Source: Alphaproteobacteria bacterium
GTDB taxonomy: Bacteria; Pseudomonadota; Alphaproteobacteria; Rhodobacterales; Rhodobacteraceae
Length of the DNA: 60,937 nucleotides
Direction of reading: 5' to 3'
Assembly: GCA_030431825.1 (NCBI GenBank)
Contig: JAUIIJ010000031.1
Coordinates: 1-60,937 of the forward strand
The notes under the pieces are model-generated. The model had not been told where the DNA came from. It ran no database searches and saw only the letters and a list, made by a program, of their open reading frames with translations. This document shows positions 46,739-57,676 of the stretch, one piece after another; the first letter of the stretch is position 1, and every line of letters starts with the position of its first letter. The translations under genes and the position numbers were made by a program.

Positions 46739-47311
46739 GTGACAACCGAGACATCGCCGACCGCCCTTGATCTTCCGATGGTTGATCCGTTGCCCGAGGA
46801 AACGCAGAAGTATTTTGACATCTGCGTCGAGAAACTCGGCATGATCCCCAATGTTCTCAAGGCAAACGCCTTTGATATCGCCAAGCTCAACGCGTTTACC
46901 GGCATGTATAATGACCTGATGCTGGCCGAGAGCGGGCTGAGCAAGCTCGAGCGCGAGATGATCGCGGTCGTGGTATCGTCGATCAACCGCTGTTTTTATT
47001 GCCTGGTCGCGCATGGCGCCGCGGTCCGGCAATTGTCCGGCAATCCGCAATTGGGCGAGATGCTGGTGATGAACTATCATGTTGCACCGCTCGACGCCCG
47101 TCAGCGCGGCATGCTCGATTTCGCAGCCAAGATGACCACCGCCAGCGCGACCATCGAGGAGGCAGACCGGCAGGCGCTGCGCGATGTCGGTTTCAGCGAC
47201 CGCGATATCTGGGACATCGCCAATGTGGCCGGGTTCTTCAACATGTCCAACCGTGTCGCCAGCGCCACCGCCATGCAGCCCAATGACGAGTATCACGCGC
47301 AGTTCAGATGA
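46739..47311 (+). CDS. AhpD-like/carboxymuconolactone-decarboxylase-family peroxidase-related protein
   Basis: This 190-residue protein starts at a GTG six bases after the GNAT stop. It has the AhpD-like CxxC motif RCFYCLVAHGAAVRQ, with conserved Glu in LEREMIAVVVSS upstream, as in alkylhydroperoxidase D and uncharacterised peroxidase-related enzymes. The C-terminal FNMSNRVASATAMQPNDEYH is typical. Thiol peroxidase or reductase activity is inferred from family only. It overlaps the OmpA gene by four bases. Confidence 0.9.
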   Translation: MTTETSPTALDLPMVDPLPEETQKYFDICVEKLGMIPNVLKANAFDIAKLNAFTGMYNDLMLAESGLSKLEREMIAVVVSSINRCFYCLVAHGAAVRQLSGNPQLGEMLVMNYHVAPLDARQRGMLDFAAKMTTASATIEEADRQALRDVGFSDRDIWDIANVAGFFNMSNRVASATAMQPNDEYHAQFR

Positions 47312-48228
47312 CAATGTGCCGCCTCGTATCCTGCGCCCTGATCGCTCTGTTGCCGGTTCCGGGGCAGGCCCAGGATCTGGTTTTGCCAACCGCCGCGCGG
47401 CAGTTGTCGGAACGGACCAGCCCGCTTGCCAGCTACGATTTGCCAACCGGCGGCTTCGCCGACGGCGCAGTTCCTGCTCGTCGCCTCGAAGGGCGCGTGG
47501 AGCGCCGGACCTTTCGCATCAACGGCGCGTCGTCAACGACGTTGCAACTGATGGCCCCCATGCGGGCGCAACTCGAAGAGGCGGGCTATGACCTCGTGTT
47601 CCAATGCGAGGATCGTGGCTGCGGTGGTTTCGATTTTCGCTTTGAAACCGAGGTCGTCCCGGCACCGGACATGCATGTCGATATTCGGAATTACCGGTTT
47701 CTCTCGGCCGCGCGCTCAGCCGAGGATGCCATCAGCATTCTGGTCAGCCGCAGCGGCAACGCGGCCTATATCCAGACCATCCGCGTGTCGCCCCAAACCA
47801 CGGAGCCCGCTGATGCCCCCACGCAAACCGCGCAAACTGGCGAGGCAACGGCAGATCTTGGCCAGAAGCTGCTGCGCGACGGGCACGTGGTGCTGCGCGA
47901 TCTGGAATTTGACAGCGGTGCGGGAACCCTGTTGCCGGGGCCACATGCGTCGCTGGAGCAGCTTGCCACCTATCTGCAAGATCATCCGGAACACCGCATC
48001 GCACTGGTCGGGCACACGGACAGCACCGGTGCGCTGGCGACGAATATCGAGCTGTCCAGACAACGTGCAGGCGCCGTCAGGGACAGGCTTGTCAGTCAAT
48101 TCGATGTAGACCCGGACCGGGTGGACGCCGAGGGAATGGGATATCTTGCGCCGATTGCATCCAACCTGACGCCCGAAGGGCGCGATACGAACCGGCGCGT
48201 CGAAGCCATTTTGCTGTCGACGCGCTGA
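47308..48228 (+). CDS. OmpA-family outer-membrane/periplasmic protein
   Basis: This 306-residue protein has a signal peptide (MCRLVSCALIALLPVPGQAQ). It has an N-terminal region of unknown fold with a Cys pair (FQCEDRGCGGFDF) and a C-terminal OmpA-like peptidoglycan-binding domain (GHTDSTGALATNIELSRQRA, then TNRRVEAILL). No beta-barrel or TM part is obvious, so it probably acts as a soluble or lipid-free periplasmic peptidoglycan anchor. It overlaps the AhpD-like gene by four bases. Confidence 0.88.
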   Translation: MTMCRLVSCALIALLPVPGQAQDLVLPTAARQLSERTSPLASYDLPTGGFADGAVPARRLEGRVERRTFRINGASSTTLQLMAPMRAQLEEAGYDLVFQCEDRGCGGFDFRFETEVVPAPDMHVDIRNYRFLSAARSAEDAISILVSRSGNAAYIQTIRVSPQTTEPADAPTQTAQTGEATADLGQKLLRDGHVVLRDLEFDSGAGTLLPGPHASLEQLATYLQDHPEHRIALVGHTDSTGALATNIELSRQRAGAVRDRLVSQFDVDPDRVDAEGMGYLAPIASNLTPEGRDTNRRVEAILLSTR

Positions 48229-48235
48229 ACGCCAC

Positions 48236-48261
48236 CTCGGACTGCGCCGAGCCGTTTCTTT
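48236..48261 (+). terminator. Terminator after the OmpA gene
   Basis: CTCGG - ACTGCG - CCGAG forms a five-base stem, followed shortly by TTTCTTT. It lies between the convergent OmpA and LysR genes. Confidence 0.45.
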
Positions 48262-49165
48262 ACCAGTCGGCTGGCCCTTTTTCGGCAAAGGCGTGTACCA
48301 GAAAGTCAATGAATGCCCGCACCTTGGGTTGGGTGAACCGCCCCGGAGGATAGACCGCATATATGCCCTGGGTCTCCGCCGGCAGTGACGGCATCGCGTC
48401 TTCGACCAACCCCGCCTGAAGCGCCTCGGAGTAAAGGAAGCTCGGCAGATAGGCGATCCCCAGCCCCGAAATCGCGGCGTTCAACAGCGATTGACCATCA
48501 TTGACGCTCAGCCAGCCGGCGGTGCGCACCTGACGCTTTTCGCCCGAGGGCGCGGTCAGGCGCCAGACATTGCCGCTCGACTGGTTCGAGTAATGCAGCA
48601 GCTTGTGCTCGTTCAGATCGTCAATCTTTTGCGGACGTCCGTATTTCTCAAAATAGGACGGCGATGCGATCATCCGCTTGGTGGTCTCCGTCAACTTGCG
48701 CGCCCGAAGTGTGCTGTCTTCGAGCTCGCCGATCCGGACCGCCATGTCGAACCCTTCGGAAATCAGTTCGACATATCGGTTGTTCAGAACCATGTTGACC
48801 GTAATGTCCGGAAAATCCGACAGGAACTTGGACAGGACAGGCGACAGATGGTTGACCCCGAAATCGGTCGCCACGCTGATCCGCAACAGGCCGGATGGCG
48901 CGGATTGCATGGATGTCACCAGAGCGTCCGCTTCGCCGGCATCGTTCAGCACACGGCGCGCGCGGTCGTAATAGGCCAATCCGATTTCGGTCGGGCTGAC
49001 CCGGCGTGTGGTACGGTTCAGCAAGCGCGCGCCCAATCGCGCCTCAAGGCTCGATACGTGTTTGGACACAGCGGATTTCGATATTCCCATCTTCTTGGCG
49101 GCATCGGTAAAACCACCCTGATCCACCACGTTGGCGAAGGCTTCCATTTCTGTCAAACGATCCAT
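48260..49165 (-). CDS. LysR-family transcriptional regulator
   Basis: This 301-residue regulator (start MDRLTEMEAFANVV at 49165) has an N-terminal winged HTH (FTDAAKKMGISKSAVSKHVSSLEARLG). The C-terminal effector domain follows (LRISVATDFGVNHLSPVL, then MAVRIGELEDSTL). The family binds sites with a T-N11-A dyad and often autoregulates and controls a divergent gene. An ATCTATT - 11 - AATAGAT dyad lies 150 bases upstream at 49318-49342. The effector and target are unknown. The ABM-domain gene is the nearest divergent gene. Confidence 0.94.
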   Translation of the reverse strand: MDRLTEMEAFANVVDQGGFTDAAKKMGISKSAVSKHVSSLEARLGARLLNRTTRRVSPTEIGLAYYDRARRVLNDAGEADALVTSMQSAPSGLLRISVATDFGVNHLSPVLSKFLSDFPDITVNMVLNNRYVELISEGFDMAVRIGELEDSTLRARKLTETTKRMIASPSYFEKYGRPQKIDDLNEHKLLHYSNQSSGNVWRLTAPSGEKRQVRTAGWLSVNDGQSLLNAAISGLGIAYLPSFLYSEALQAGLVEDAMPSLPAETQGIYAVYPPGRFTQPKVRAFIDFLVHAFAEKGPADW

Positions 49166-49317
49166 ACGCAGCACCTCAAGAACTATCGGACGATGCAGAT
49201 CGTATCGTCCCGAAACTGGGCGAGATCGGGGCGGGCGTGGGATAATATCGGGGTTTCACCATGGACCGTTCTCGCTATGGAAACGGCTTCAGCACCATTT
49301 CTCAGGCAAGAAATCCG

Positions 49318-49342
49318 ATCTATTGAATTGAATTGAATAGAT
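49318..49342. promoter_or_regulatory. 25-bp palindrome with T-N11-A form, candidate LysR operator
   Basis: ATCTATT - 11 bases - AATAGAT, with the inner bases also pairing except one G/G mismatch, centred on 49330. Three GAATT steps lie inside. The outer dyad fits a LysR-type T-N11-A site. A T-run (49342-49347) follows on the plus strand, so a terminator is an alternative reading. Confidence 0.45.
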
Positions 49343-49476
49343 TTTTTCCAGGCGCGCGAAATTGTGGCAATTCCGTGTGCTCAAGTGCATGTAATTCTCG
49401 GTAAATTCGAAGAACTCAAAAGGCGCGCAAGCTGGTGCCGCGCGGCTGAGCGCCGATCCGCTTGGAGGGGCAAACT

Positions 49477-49530
49477 ATGAATTTGCCCGGCGGGAACGGT
49501 TTCTGTTGCGTGGAGACCGGACTTGGCTGA
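49477..49530 (+). CDS. Candidate 17-residue leader ORF
   Basis: The frame encodes MNLPGGNGFCCVETGLG, ending at TGA. It starts seven bases after a strong GGAGGGG (49464-49470), a better ribosome-binding site than most genes here. It lies 31 bases before the ABM-gene ATG. It could be a regulatory leader peptide with consecutive Cys codons or a fortuitous ORF. No homologue is known to me. Confidence 0.35.
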   Translation: MNLPGGNGFCCVETGLG

Positions 49531-49561
49531 CGCTGGCACCGACCCCGCACGGAGAACAACA

Positions 49562-52026
<2,465 letters not shown>

Positions 52027-52059
52027 CTAGACAGGGAGCACCATCGCAGGAGCAAGAAA

Positions 52060-52542
52060 ATGACGCCGGACGAGATCGCAGAGTTGCCCTATCGAAAATG
52101 TGTCGGCATCATGTTGATCAATGGCGATGGCGATGTCTTTGTCGGCCAGCGCAATGACCGCCATACCGAAGCATGGCAAATGCCGCAGGGCGGCGTGGAC
52201 AAGGGCGAATCGCCAAAGGAGGCTGCCCTTCGCGAGCTGTGGGAAGAGACCGGGGTCACCTCGGATCTGGTCGAGATCATCGGCGAAACCGAAAACTGGC
52301 TGCCCTATGATCTGCCGCATGATATCGTGCCCCACATCTGGAAGGGGCGCTATCGCGGACAGGAACAGAAATGGTTCCTGATGCGTTTTCTGGGCCGCGA
52401 CGATCAGGTCGACATCGCGACCCGACATCCAGAATTCACCGTCTGGCGCTGGCAGCCTTCGGATCAACTGGTCCAGGCCATCGTTCCGTTCAAGCGCGCC
52501 GTCTATGAGCAGGTTCTCGCGGAATTCGGCCCGCGCCTCTGA
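52060..52542 (+). CDS. rppH: RNA pyrophosphohydrolase (Nudix)
   Basis: This 160-residue Nudix hydrolase removes 5' pyrophosphate from mRNA to start decay. The Nudix box [22 protein letters not shown] is intact, preceded by [15 protein letters not shown]. Conserved C-terminal RppH features [10 protein letters not shown] and [12 protein letters not shown] are present. The ATG at 52060 follows GCAGGAGC. It is divergent from fadH. Confidence 0.95.
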   Translation: MTPDEIAELPYRKCVGIMLINGDGDVFVGQRNDRHTEAWQMPQGGVDKGESPKEAALRELWEETGVTSDLVEIIGETENWLPYDLPHDIVPHIWKGRYRGQEQKWFLMRFLGRDDQVDIATRHPEFTVWRWQPSDQLVQAIVPFKRAVYEQVLAEFGPRL

Positions 52543-52683
52543 CACCAGTCAACATCGTCGTTCCGGCCCGTTCCACTGCTCGTCGGAATGGTGATCGCCA
52601 TGCGCCCCGCCGACGGGAAGAACCGCCTCTATGTGCGCCCGGTCACTATCGCTCAGCGTCAGCGGCGGGCGGTGAAATCTGGG

Positions 52684-53286
52684 CTATGGAAGGGGATAAA
52701 TCGGCACATGCGCGCCCGCATCAAGCGGCAATTGTCCGTTCAGGCGCGGATCGTTCGCGATCTCGACCTGCTGGCGGTATGCGACGAAACCGCAGTTTTG
52801 ATAAAAGCCGAGCGCCTGTGGCGAGTCGAGCGTGCAGGTATGCACATGAAAGCGGGAAATCGGGCGCGCGAACGCTGTGGTGATCGCATGGTTCATCATG
52901 TACCGACCGGCGCCCTGCCCGATCAGCTCGGAGGTGACGCCGAAAAATGCCAGTTCACACTCATCCGGCTGGCGGAAATCGAGTTCGACCATCCCATGCG
53001 CGGTGCCATCGCGCATCAGCGCATAAAGGTCGACCTGCGGATCATGCAGGATTTCACCAAGCGCAGCATCGTCCAGTCCCAGCCGCGAAAACCAGAGCCA
53101 ATCCAACCCGCCGATCCGCATGAACAGATCGCGATACCAATCGGGCGCGGGCTGCGTCACCTGCTCCAGCTTCAGCCCCTCCGGCACGCGCGCCGGACGT
53201 GTTGCAACCCGTTCACACATTTCCAGATGCGTGACGATCGACGCGACCTTGCCCGCCGGGATGTCATGATACCCATCGGTCAGCAT
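52684..53286 (-). CDS. GNAT family N-acetyltransferase
   Basis: This 200-residue protein starts at ATG 53286 (MLTDGYHDIPAGKVASIV). The acetyl-CoA site is seen as FGVTSELIGQGAGRYMMNHA, followed by TCTLDSPQALGFYQNCGF. The substrate is unknown. It begins four bases after the adenosine kinase stop on the same strand, so it belongs to the nth - kinase - GNAT operon. The N-terminal extension of the frame has no family support. Confidence 0.85.
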   Translation of the reverse strand: MLTDGYHDIPAGKVASIVTHLEMCERVATRPARVPEGLKLEQVTQPAPDWYRDLFMRIGGLDWLWFSRLGLDDAALGEILHDPQVDLYALMRDGTAHGMVELDFRQPDECELAFFGVTSELIGQGAGRYMMNHAITTAFARPISRFHVHTCTLDSPQALGFYQNCGFVAYRQQVEIANDPRLNGQLPLDAGAHVPIYPLP

Positions 53287-53290
53287 GGCG

Positions 53291-54280
53291 TCACAACAGC
53301 CCGTTGTCGCGCAGCAGTTTCGGCATGTCAGCTTCCGGACGCGGACCAATATGCGAAATCACCTCGCTGGCGCAGACGCAGCCGATCCGCGCACAGGTCT
53401 CAAGATCGCGCCCCTGCGCCATGCCAAACAGGAAACCGGCAGCGAACTGATCTCCTGCGCCCGTTGCATCAACCGGTTTGACACGTTCAACCGGAACATC
53501 CAGCCGCGTGGTGCCCTCCATCACCGTCACGCCATCGCCCGATCTTGTGCAAACCACAAGGGGACACAACGCGGCGGTCATCATCAACGCATCGCCCAGA
53601 TGGTCGGTCTCGAAGAGCGATTGGATCTCCGCTTCGTTGCCGATGACGAAATCCAGATCATGCTGGATCAGAGACAGGAAATCCGCGCGATGCCGGTCCA
53701 CGCAAAAGGCGTCGGAAATGGAAATCCCGGTCTTGCCACCGCCCGCACGCGTCGCGCGCGCCGCCTCGCGAAACGCGCTCTTGCCGGCATCATGGTCGAA
53801 GAGATACCCCTCCAGAAACATGATCTTTGCCTTGTCCGTAACCTCGCGCGGCACATCTTCGGAGGACAGGCCGGTGGAGATCCCGAGATAGGTGTTCATC
53901 GAGCGCTCGCCGTCCGGCGACACGAAGATCATGGAGCGAGACGTGGGCAATTCGCCGCCGGATACCGGCGGATTGACGAAGTCGATTCCGTTCTCGTTCA
54001 TCGCGTCGGCATAGAAACGGCCAAGCGCATCGTCGCGGACCCGACCGATAAACGCCGTTTCCAACCCCAGCGCACCGGCGCCAGCAATCGTGTTTGCAAC
54101 CGAACCGCCCGGCGTTTGCACCCGCCCGTCCATGGCACCGTACAGCAATTCTGCACGGTCCTGTTCGATCAATTGCATGATTCCCTTCTCGATCCCCATG
54201 TGATCGAGAAAGCTGTCATCGGCTTGGGTGATGACATCGACAACGGCATTGCCGATGCCGACCAGGTCGTAATTGTTCAT
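53291..54280 (-). CDS. Adenosine kinase-like PfkB family sugar/nucleoside kinase
   Basis: This 329-residue PfkB (ribokinase-like) kinase has the catalytic anion-hole motif DATGAGDQFAAGFLFG and the N-terminal GGSVANTIAGAGALG. The adenosine-kinase-like lid region and the overall pattern (MNNYDLVGIGNAVVDVITQ) match the bacterial proteins labelled adenosine kinase. Phosphorylation of adenosine or a related nucleoside is inferred. Its start overlaps the stop of nth by four bases. Confidence 0.88.
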   Translation of the reverse strand: MNNYDLVGIGNAVVDVITQADDSFLDHMGIEKGIMQLIEQDRAELLYGAMDGRVQTPGGSVANTIAGAGALGLETAFIGRVRDDALGRFYADAMNENGIDFVNPPVSGGELPTSRSMIFVSPDGERSMNTYLGISTGLSSEDVPREVTDKAKIMFLEGYLFDHDAGKSAFREAARATRAGGGKTGISISDAFCVDRHRADFLSLIQHDLDFVIGNEAEIQSLFETDHLGDALMMTAALCPLVVCTRSGDGVTVMEGTTRLDVPVERVKPVDATGAGDQFAAGFLFGMAQGRDLETCARIGCVCASEVISHIGPRPEADMPKLLRDNGLL

Positions 54281-54921
54281 ACGGTCTTGTCCTCGTACTG
54301 ACATAGGTCGCGGATCAGGCATGTGGGGCACATCGGTTTGCGTGCCTTGCAGTGATAGCGCCCGTGCAGGATCATCCAATGATGGGCATGTTGCTGAAAA
54401 TCAACCGGGATATTGTCTTCGATGGCGCGTTCGACGGCATCCACATCCTTGCCCGGCGCCACGCCGCTGCGATTTCCGAAACGGAAAATATGGGTGTCGA
54501 CGGCCTGTGCCGGGTAGTGCCACCACATGTTGAGCACGACATTCGCCGTCTTGCGCCCGACACCGGGCAACGACTGCAGCGCAGCGCGGGAGTTCGGCAC
54601 CTCTCCTCCGTACTGCTCGACAAGAATCCGGGACAGCTTCATCACGTTCCGCGCCTTGTTGCGGTACAGACCAATCGTTTTAATATGCTCGATCAGGCGT
54701 TCTTCTCCCAATTCGAGCATCTGCTGGGGGGTTGTCACGATCTGGAACAACTTGCGCGTCGCCTTGTTGACGCCGGCATCCGTCGCCTGGGCCGACAACG
54801 CCACCGCAACGACCAGCGTGTAGGCATTCACGTGATCGAGTTCACCCTTGGGTTCCGGTTCCGCCGCGTGAAAGCGGGTGAAGATCTCGTGGATCGTATG
54901 ATAATCGAGCTGCTTTGCCAT
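54277..54921 (-). CDS. nth: Endonuclease III (DNA glycosylase/AP lyase)
   Basis: This 214-residue base-excision-repair enzyme removes oxidised pyrimidines. It has the helix-hairpin-helix LPGVGRKTANVVL (lysine nucleophile) and the catalytic Asp in VDTHIFRFGNR. The C-terminal [4Fe-4S] cluster motif is C-X6-C-X2-C-X5-C (CKARKPMCPTCLIRDLC). The start ATG at 54921 is preceded by no strong alternative. The 54975 frame adds 18 residues unlike the family. It heads the operon with the kinase and GNAT. Confidence 0.96.
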   Translation of the reverse strand: MAKQLDYHTIHEIFTRFHAAEPEPKGELDHVNAYTLVVAVALSAQATDAGVNKATRKLFQIVTTPQQMLELGEERLIEHIKTIGLYRNKARNVMKLSRILVEQYGGEVPNSRAALQSLPGVGRKTANVVLNMWWHYPAQAVDTHIFRFGNRSGVAPGKDVDAVERAIEDNIPVDFQQHAHHWMILHGRYHCKARKPMCPTCLIRDLCQYEDKTV

Positions 54922-55065
54922 CCGGGCCTTAATGCCTGCGGCACACGCGCGAGGCAACGGGCAATCGGGTGCCATGCGTCACAAAGGGTCTGACATCGTC
55001 GCTCGGTCTGCGTCGGGATTCACCGTACGGTCGTACCCGTCCCGAGGTCGCGAGACTGGCGCGTT

Positions 55066-55749
55066 TCAGTCCCCCTGGCGAAGTGCGGATACGTCATTTG
55101 CCGCAATCACCGGTCCCCCATCGAGCACCAACATCACGTCGTTACCCTCGAACTGCGCTTCGGTGATGCGTCCGTACACCTCGGTAACGCCGGGTTCGAT
55201 CTTGTCTCCGTTGCGGAAACTGTCCACCGAGAACGTATAGACGCCGCTGGCAAATGGCGCTCCGCTGCTATCGACACCCGCCCACTCGACCGGCTCGGCA
55301 GACAAGCCTATTTCGGTCCGCTGAACCTCGCGCCCATCGGGGGCGGTCACCACCAGATAGGCGGCATCCGCAGTTGCAGCGACGCCGGGAGATACGGTTA
55401 CAGGCTGCCCGTCAAAGTAAACAGGGGTGTCGGCCCGGACCTCCATCCCGACCCATCCCGCGAGAGACGCCATGTTGGACGAATCCATCCGGGCGAACAG
55501 CGCGCTCAGGGTATCGTTTGTCTGAACCTGCTGCTCGACCATCGAGAACTGGGCCAGCTGCGCGGCGTATTCGGTCGAATCGATTGGCTCCAACGGGTCC
55601 TGATAGCGGGCCTGTGCCGTCAACATCTTGAGAAATGTCTCGAAATCCGAGGTCAGCCCGGTGCTGCCGGTCGCGCCGGATGTCGCGGAAGTTGCGCCCG
55701 ACGCGGTGGCCGCGGTCGCGGCGGCGGGAGAAGTCGTGATCTCGGTCAT
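55066..55749 (-). CDS. flgD: Flagellar hook-capping protein
   Basis: This 227-residue protein is the scaffold cap that guides hook assembly. The N-terminal FlgD segment FLKMLTAQARYQDPLEPIDS is unmistakable, with EYAAQLAQFSMVEQQVQTN after it. The C-terminal part has a Tudor/FnIII-like beta domain. The N-terminus is rich in Ala, Thr and Ser repeats (TAATASGATSATSGATGS). It directly follows fliK on the minus strand, with a two-base gap. Confidence 0.95.
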   Translation of the reverse strand: MTEITTSPAAATAATASGATSATSGATGSTGLTSDFETFLKMLTAQARYQDPLEPIDSTEYAAQLAQFSMVEQQVQTNDTLSALFARMDSSNMASLAGWVGMEVRADTPVYFDGQPVTVSPGVAATADAAYLVVTAPDGREVQRTEIGLSAEPVEWAGVDSSGAPFASGVYTFSVDSFRNGDKIEPGVTEVYGRITEAQFEGNDVMLVLDGGPVIAANDVSALRQGD

Positions 55750-55751
55750 GT

Positions 55752-57287
55752 TCAGAGCCTCAGGTCTAGCCCGGTCTGCACCAGGCGGGTTGGGGTCGCG
55801 GTCTGCATTTCATCGGTCGCATAGGCACGGTCAGAACCCGCAAGCTCTTGTCCAGCGGCACTTCCATCACCATTCGAAGCTTCGCCACTGAACTCGAAAC
55901 TTGCCTGCTGATAACCAAGTCTCTGAAATTCCTGGGAAAGCTGGTCGATATGACGGCGCATCAGGTCAAGCGTCTCGGGCCGCTCCGACACGATTGACAC
56001 TGTCATTCCGGATTCGCTCGTCGACAGTGAAAGCCGGACCCGCCCAAGTTCCTCGGGATTGAGAGCGATTTCCACGGTCTTGCCGGGTTCTTTCGCAAGA
56101 ATTTCAACAGCCTGTGCAGCAGCGTGTCGCACGACTTCCGGGCGGGCCACGATGGCATCCGTCGTTGCCTGCAATGCGGCGCCGGACGTTGCGCTGGATC
56201 GCAAAATCTGCGCGTCGGCCACGTCGCCTGCATGAACCCCTGCATCGATCATCAGGTCGATCTCGGCAGGAGTGAACAAAGACGCCGGAGCGGGCGGCAC
56301 CGCGGGACTGCTCGCAATCGCATTGGCAACGGACTCGGTGGTCGGAGGCAACACCGTTTGCGTATCTGCGCGTAACGGCACTCCGATAGAGGCAGCGCGA
56401 TCAAGACCGACTTCGCCTTCCGTCTCTTGTGGAGTTGCGAAGTGCAACATTTTCCCCTGCGACCTGCGAACGAGAGCCTGCATGTCGCCAGGGAAAACTG
56501 CATGGTGCGTGTTCTCCGGGCGGTAGCTCCCGCTCGCCAGAAACGGCTGATTGGTTTCTGGTACCGGAGCAGCCGTATCGGCGTTTTCGTTGACAGAAAA
56601 GACCACTTCAGCTGTTCCAAGTCCGTGAGAGACCGTCTCTCCGATCGACTTTCTGACTGATTTCACCGCCACATTTTCGCCCCGTGATGCCGGCCCAAGC
56701 GGCGGCTCTTCGCTCGCACCGGACCTGCCGGTGGGTTCGATGGCCTGCTCATCTCGGATCGGTTGATCCATAGCCTCGTGGTCCAACCGCTTTGGCAGCG
56801 TGATTGCGTCGGGATCGCCCAGAACCGCGCGCTCGGATGTTGGTTCGGTTTCGGTCCGTTCTTCTGCGTGGCGTAGTCCCTGGGGTTCCATGACCACCGG
56901 AATCTCGGCATCGGTTTCGACGGAAACCCGTTTCACGGCTACCTCATTTTCCACTTCATTTTTCACTTCACGCCCCGATTCGGTGTCATCGGACCGCGTG
57001 TCAGCCTCCAGGTCAGTGTGCGCGCATTCTTCATCTGCATGCATGCTGTCGCCCGGATCACAGGGTTCCAAGACATCGTCCGCTTCCACCATTTCCGCTT
57101 CACCCTCGCCTTCAGACACCTCAACGGTTCCGGACAGAACAGGATGCGCACCGGCAACAGACGTCTGAAAGAACGCAGCCTCGAACGTGACTTTCCGATG
57201 AGGCTCTGCAGTCTCCAGGCCGGCCCCTGAAACAGGATCCGCCAACGTTTTGACGGCATCGGAGGTAAGAAGGGATGTTAACTGCAT
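55752..57287 (-). CDS. fliK: Flagellar hook-length control protein
   Basis: This 511-residue protein has a long, variable, acidic and probably disordered N-terminal part (about 1-370, rich in Glu, Val and Ser) and a C-terminal Flg_hook domain with EIALNPEELGRVRLSLS and SERPETLDLMRRHIDQL, the conserved switch region of FliK. It is the molecular ruler that signals the substrate-specificity switch of the flagellar export apparatus. The N-terminal half carries no recognised motif. It is transcribed toward flgD, divergent from the flgJ-like gene. Confidence 0.93.
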   Translation of the reverse strand: MQLTSLLTSDAVKTLADPVSGAGLETAEPHRKVTFEAAFFQTSVAGAHPVLSGTVEVSEGEGEAEMVEADDVLEPCDPGDSMHADEECAHTDLEADTRSDDTESGREVKNEVENEVAVKRVSVETDAEIPVVMEPQGLRHAEERTETEPTSERAVLGDPDAITLPKRLDHEAMDQPIRDEQAIEPTGRSGASEEPPLGPASRGENVAVKSVRKSIGETVSHGLGTAEVVFSVNENADTAAPVPETNQPFLASGSYRPENTHHAVFPGDMQALVRRSQGKMLHFATPQETEGEVGLDRAASIGVPLRADTQTVLPPTTESVANAIASSPAVPPAPASLFTPAEIDLMIDAGVHAGDVADAQILRSSATSGAALQATTDAIVARPEVVRHAAAQAVEILAKEPGKTVEIALNPEELGRVRLSLSTSESGMTVSIVSERPETLDLMRRHIDQLSQEFQRLGYQQASFEFSGEASNGDGSAAGQELAGSDRAYATDEMQTATPTRLVQTGLDLRL

Positions 57288-57329
57288 ATGTCACCAGAAT
57301 TCTTTCTTGATGACGCGACGATCAGGCAA

Positions 57330-57342
57330 ATCGGTTACCGAT
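57330..57342. promoter_or_regulatory. Palindrome in the divergent flagellar promoter region
   Basis: ATCGGT - T - ACCGAT is a perfect 13-bp palindrome lying between the divergent fliK and flgJ-like starts, 43 bases from fliK ATG and 56 from the flgJ-like ATG. The binding regulator is unknown. Confidence 0.35.
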
Positions 57343-57397
57343 ATTTTAACCCGATGGGCCTCAGTCTTGAAAAAATTCCGCCAATTCGAGGTATCCC

Positions 57398-57676
57398 ATG
57401 ACTCCAGTTTCCCTTTCCACGACAATCGCCCCAAGGACCGGGCCCGACGCAGCACTGCGGCAGGCGGCAACCGAGCTCGAGGCCGCGTTTCTGACCGAAA
57501 TGCTGAAATCTGCGGGACTTGGAAAATCACGTGATGCCATGGGCGGCGGAGCCGGCGAAGATCAATATTCATCGCTGCTCGTTCGGGCCCAGGCGGAACA
57601 GATCGCGCAATCAGGCGGCGTCGGACTTGCTGAATCACTGTTCAATGCACTGAAGGACTCGCAACATGACGGATGA
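57398..57676 (+). CDS. Rod-binding protein, FlgJ N-terminal domain
   Basis: This 92-residue protein has the short FlgJ-like domain seen without the muramidase half in many alphaproteobacteria. The core is LEAAFLTEMLKSAGLGKS and GEDQYSSLLVRAQAEQIAQSG. It is thought to bind the flagellar rod through the peptidoglycan layer. Its stop overlaps the start of the next gene by 11 bases, which supports an operon. Confidence 0.9.
   Translation: MTPVSLSTTIAPRTGPDAALRQAATELEAAFLTEMLKSAGLGKSRDAMGGGAGEDQYSSLLVRAQAEQIAQSGGVGLAESLFNALKDSQHDG

Larger units (their letters stand above)
49166..49561. other. 396-base intergenic region between LysR and ABM-domain genes
   Basis: It contains a near-perfect 25-bp palindrome (49318-49342), a stretch of AT-rich DNA around 49311-49347 and a 17-codon ORF with good ribosome-binding site (49477-49530). 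No other coding frame is convincing. Promoters were not identified. Confidence 0.6.
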
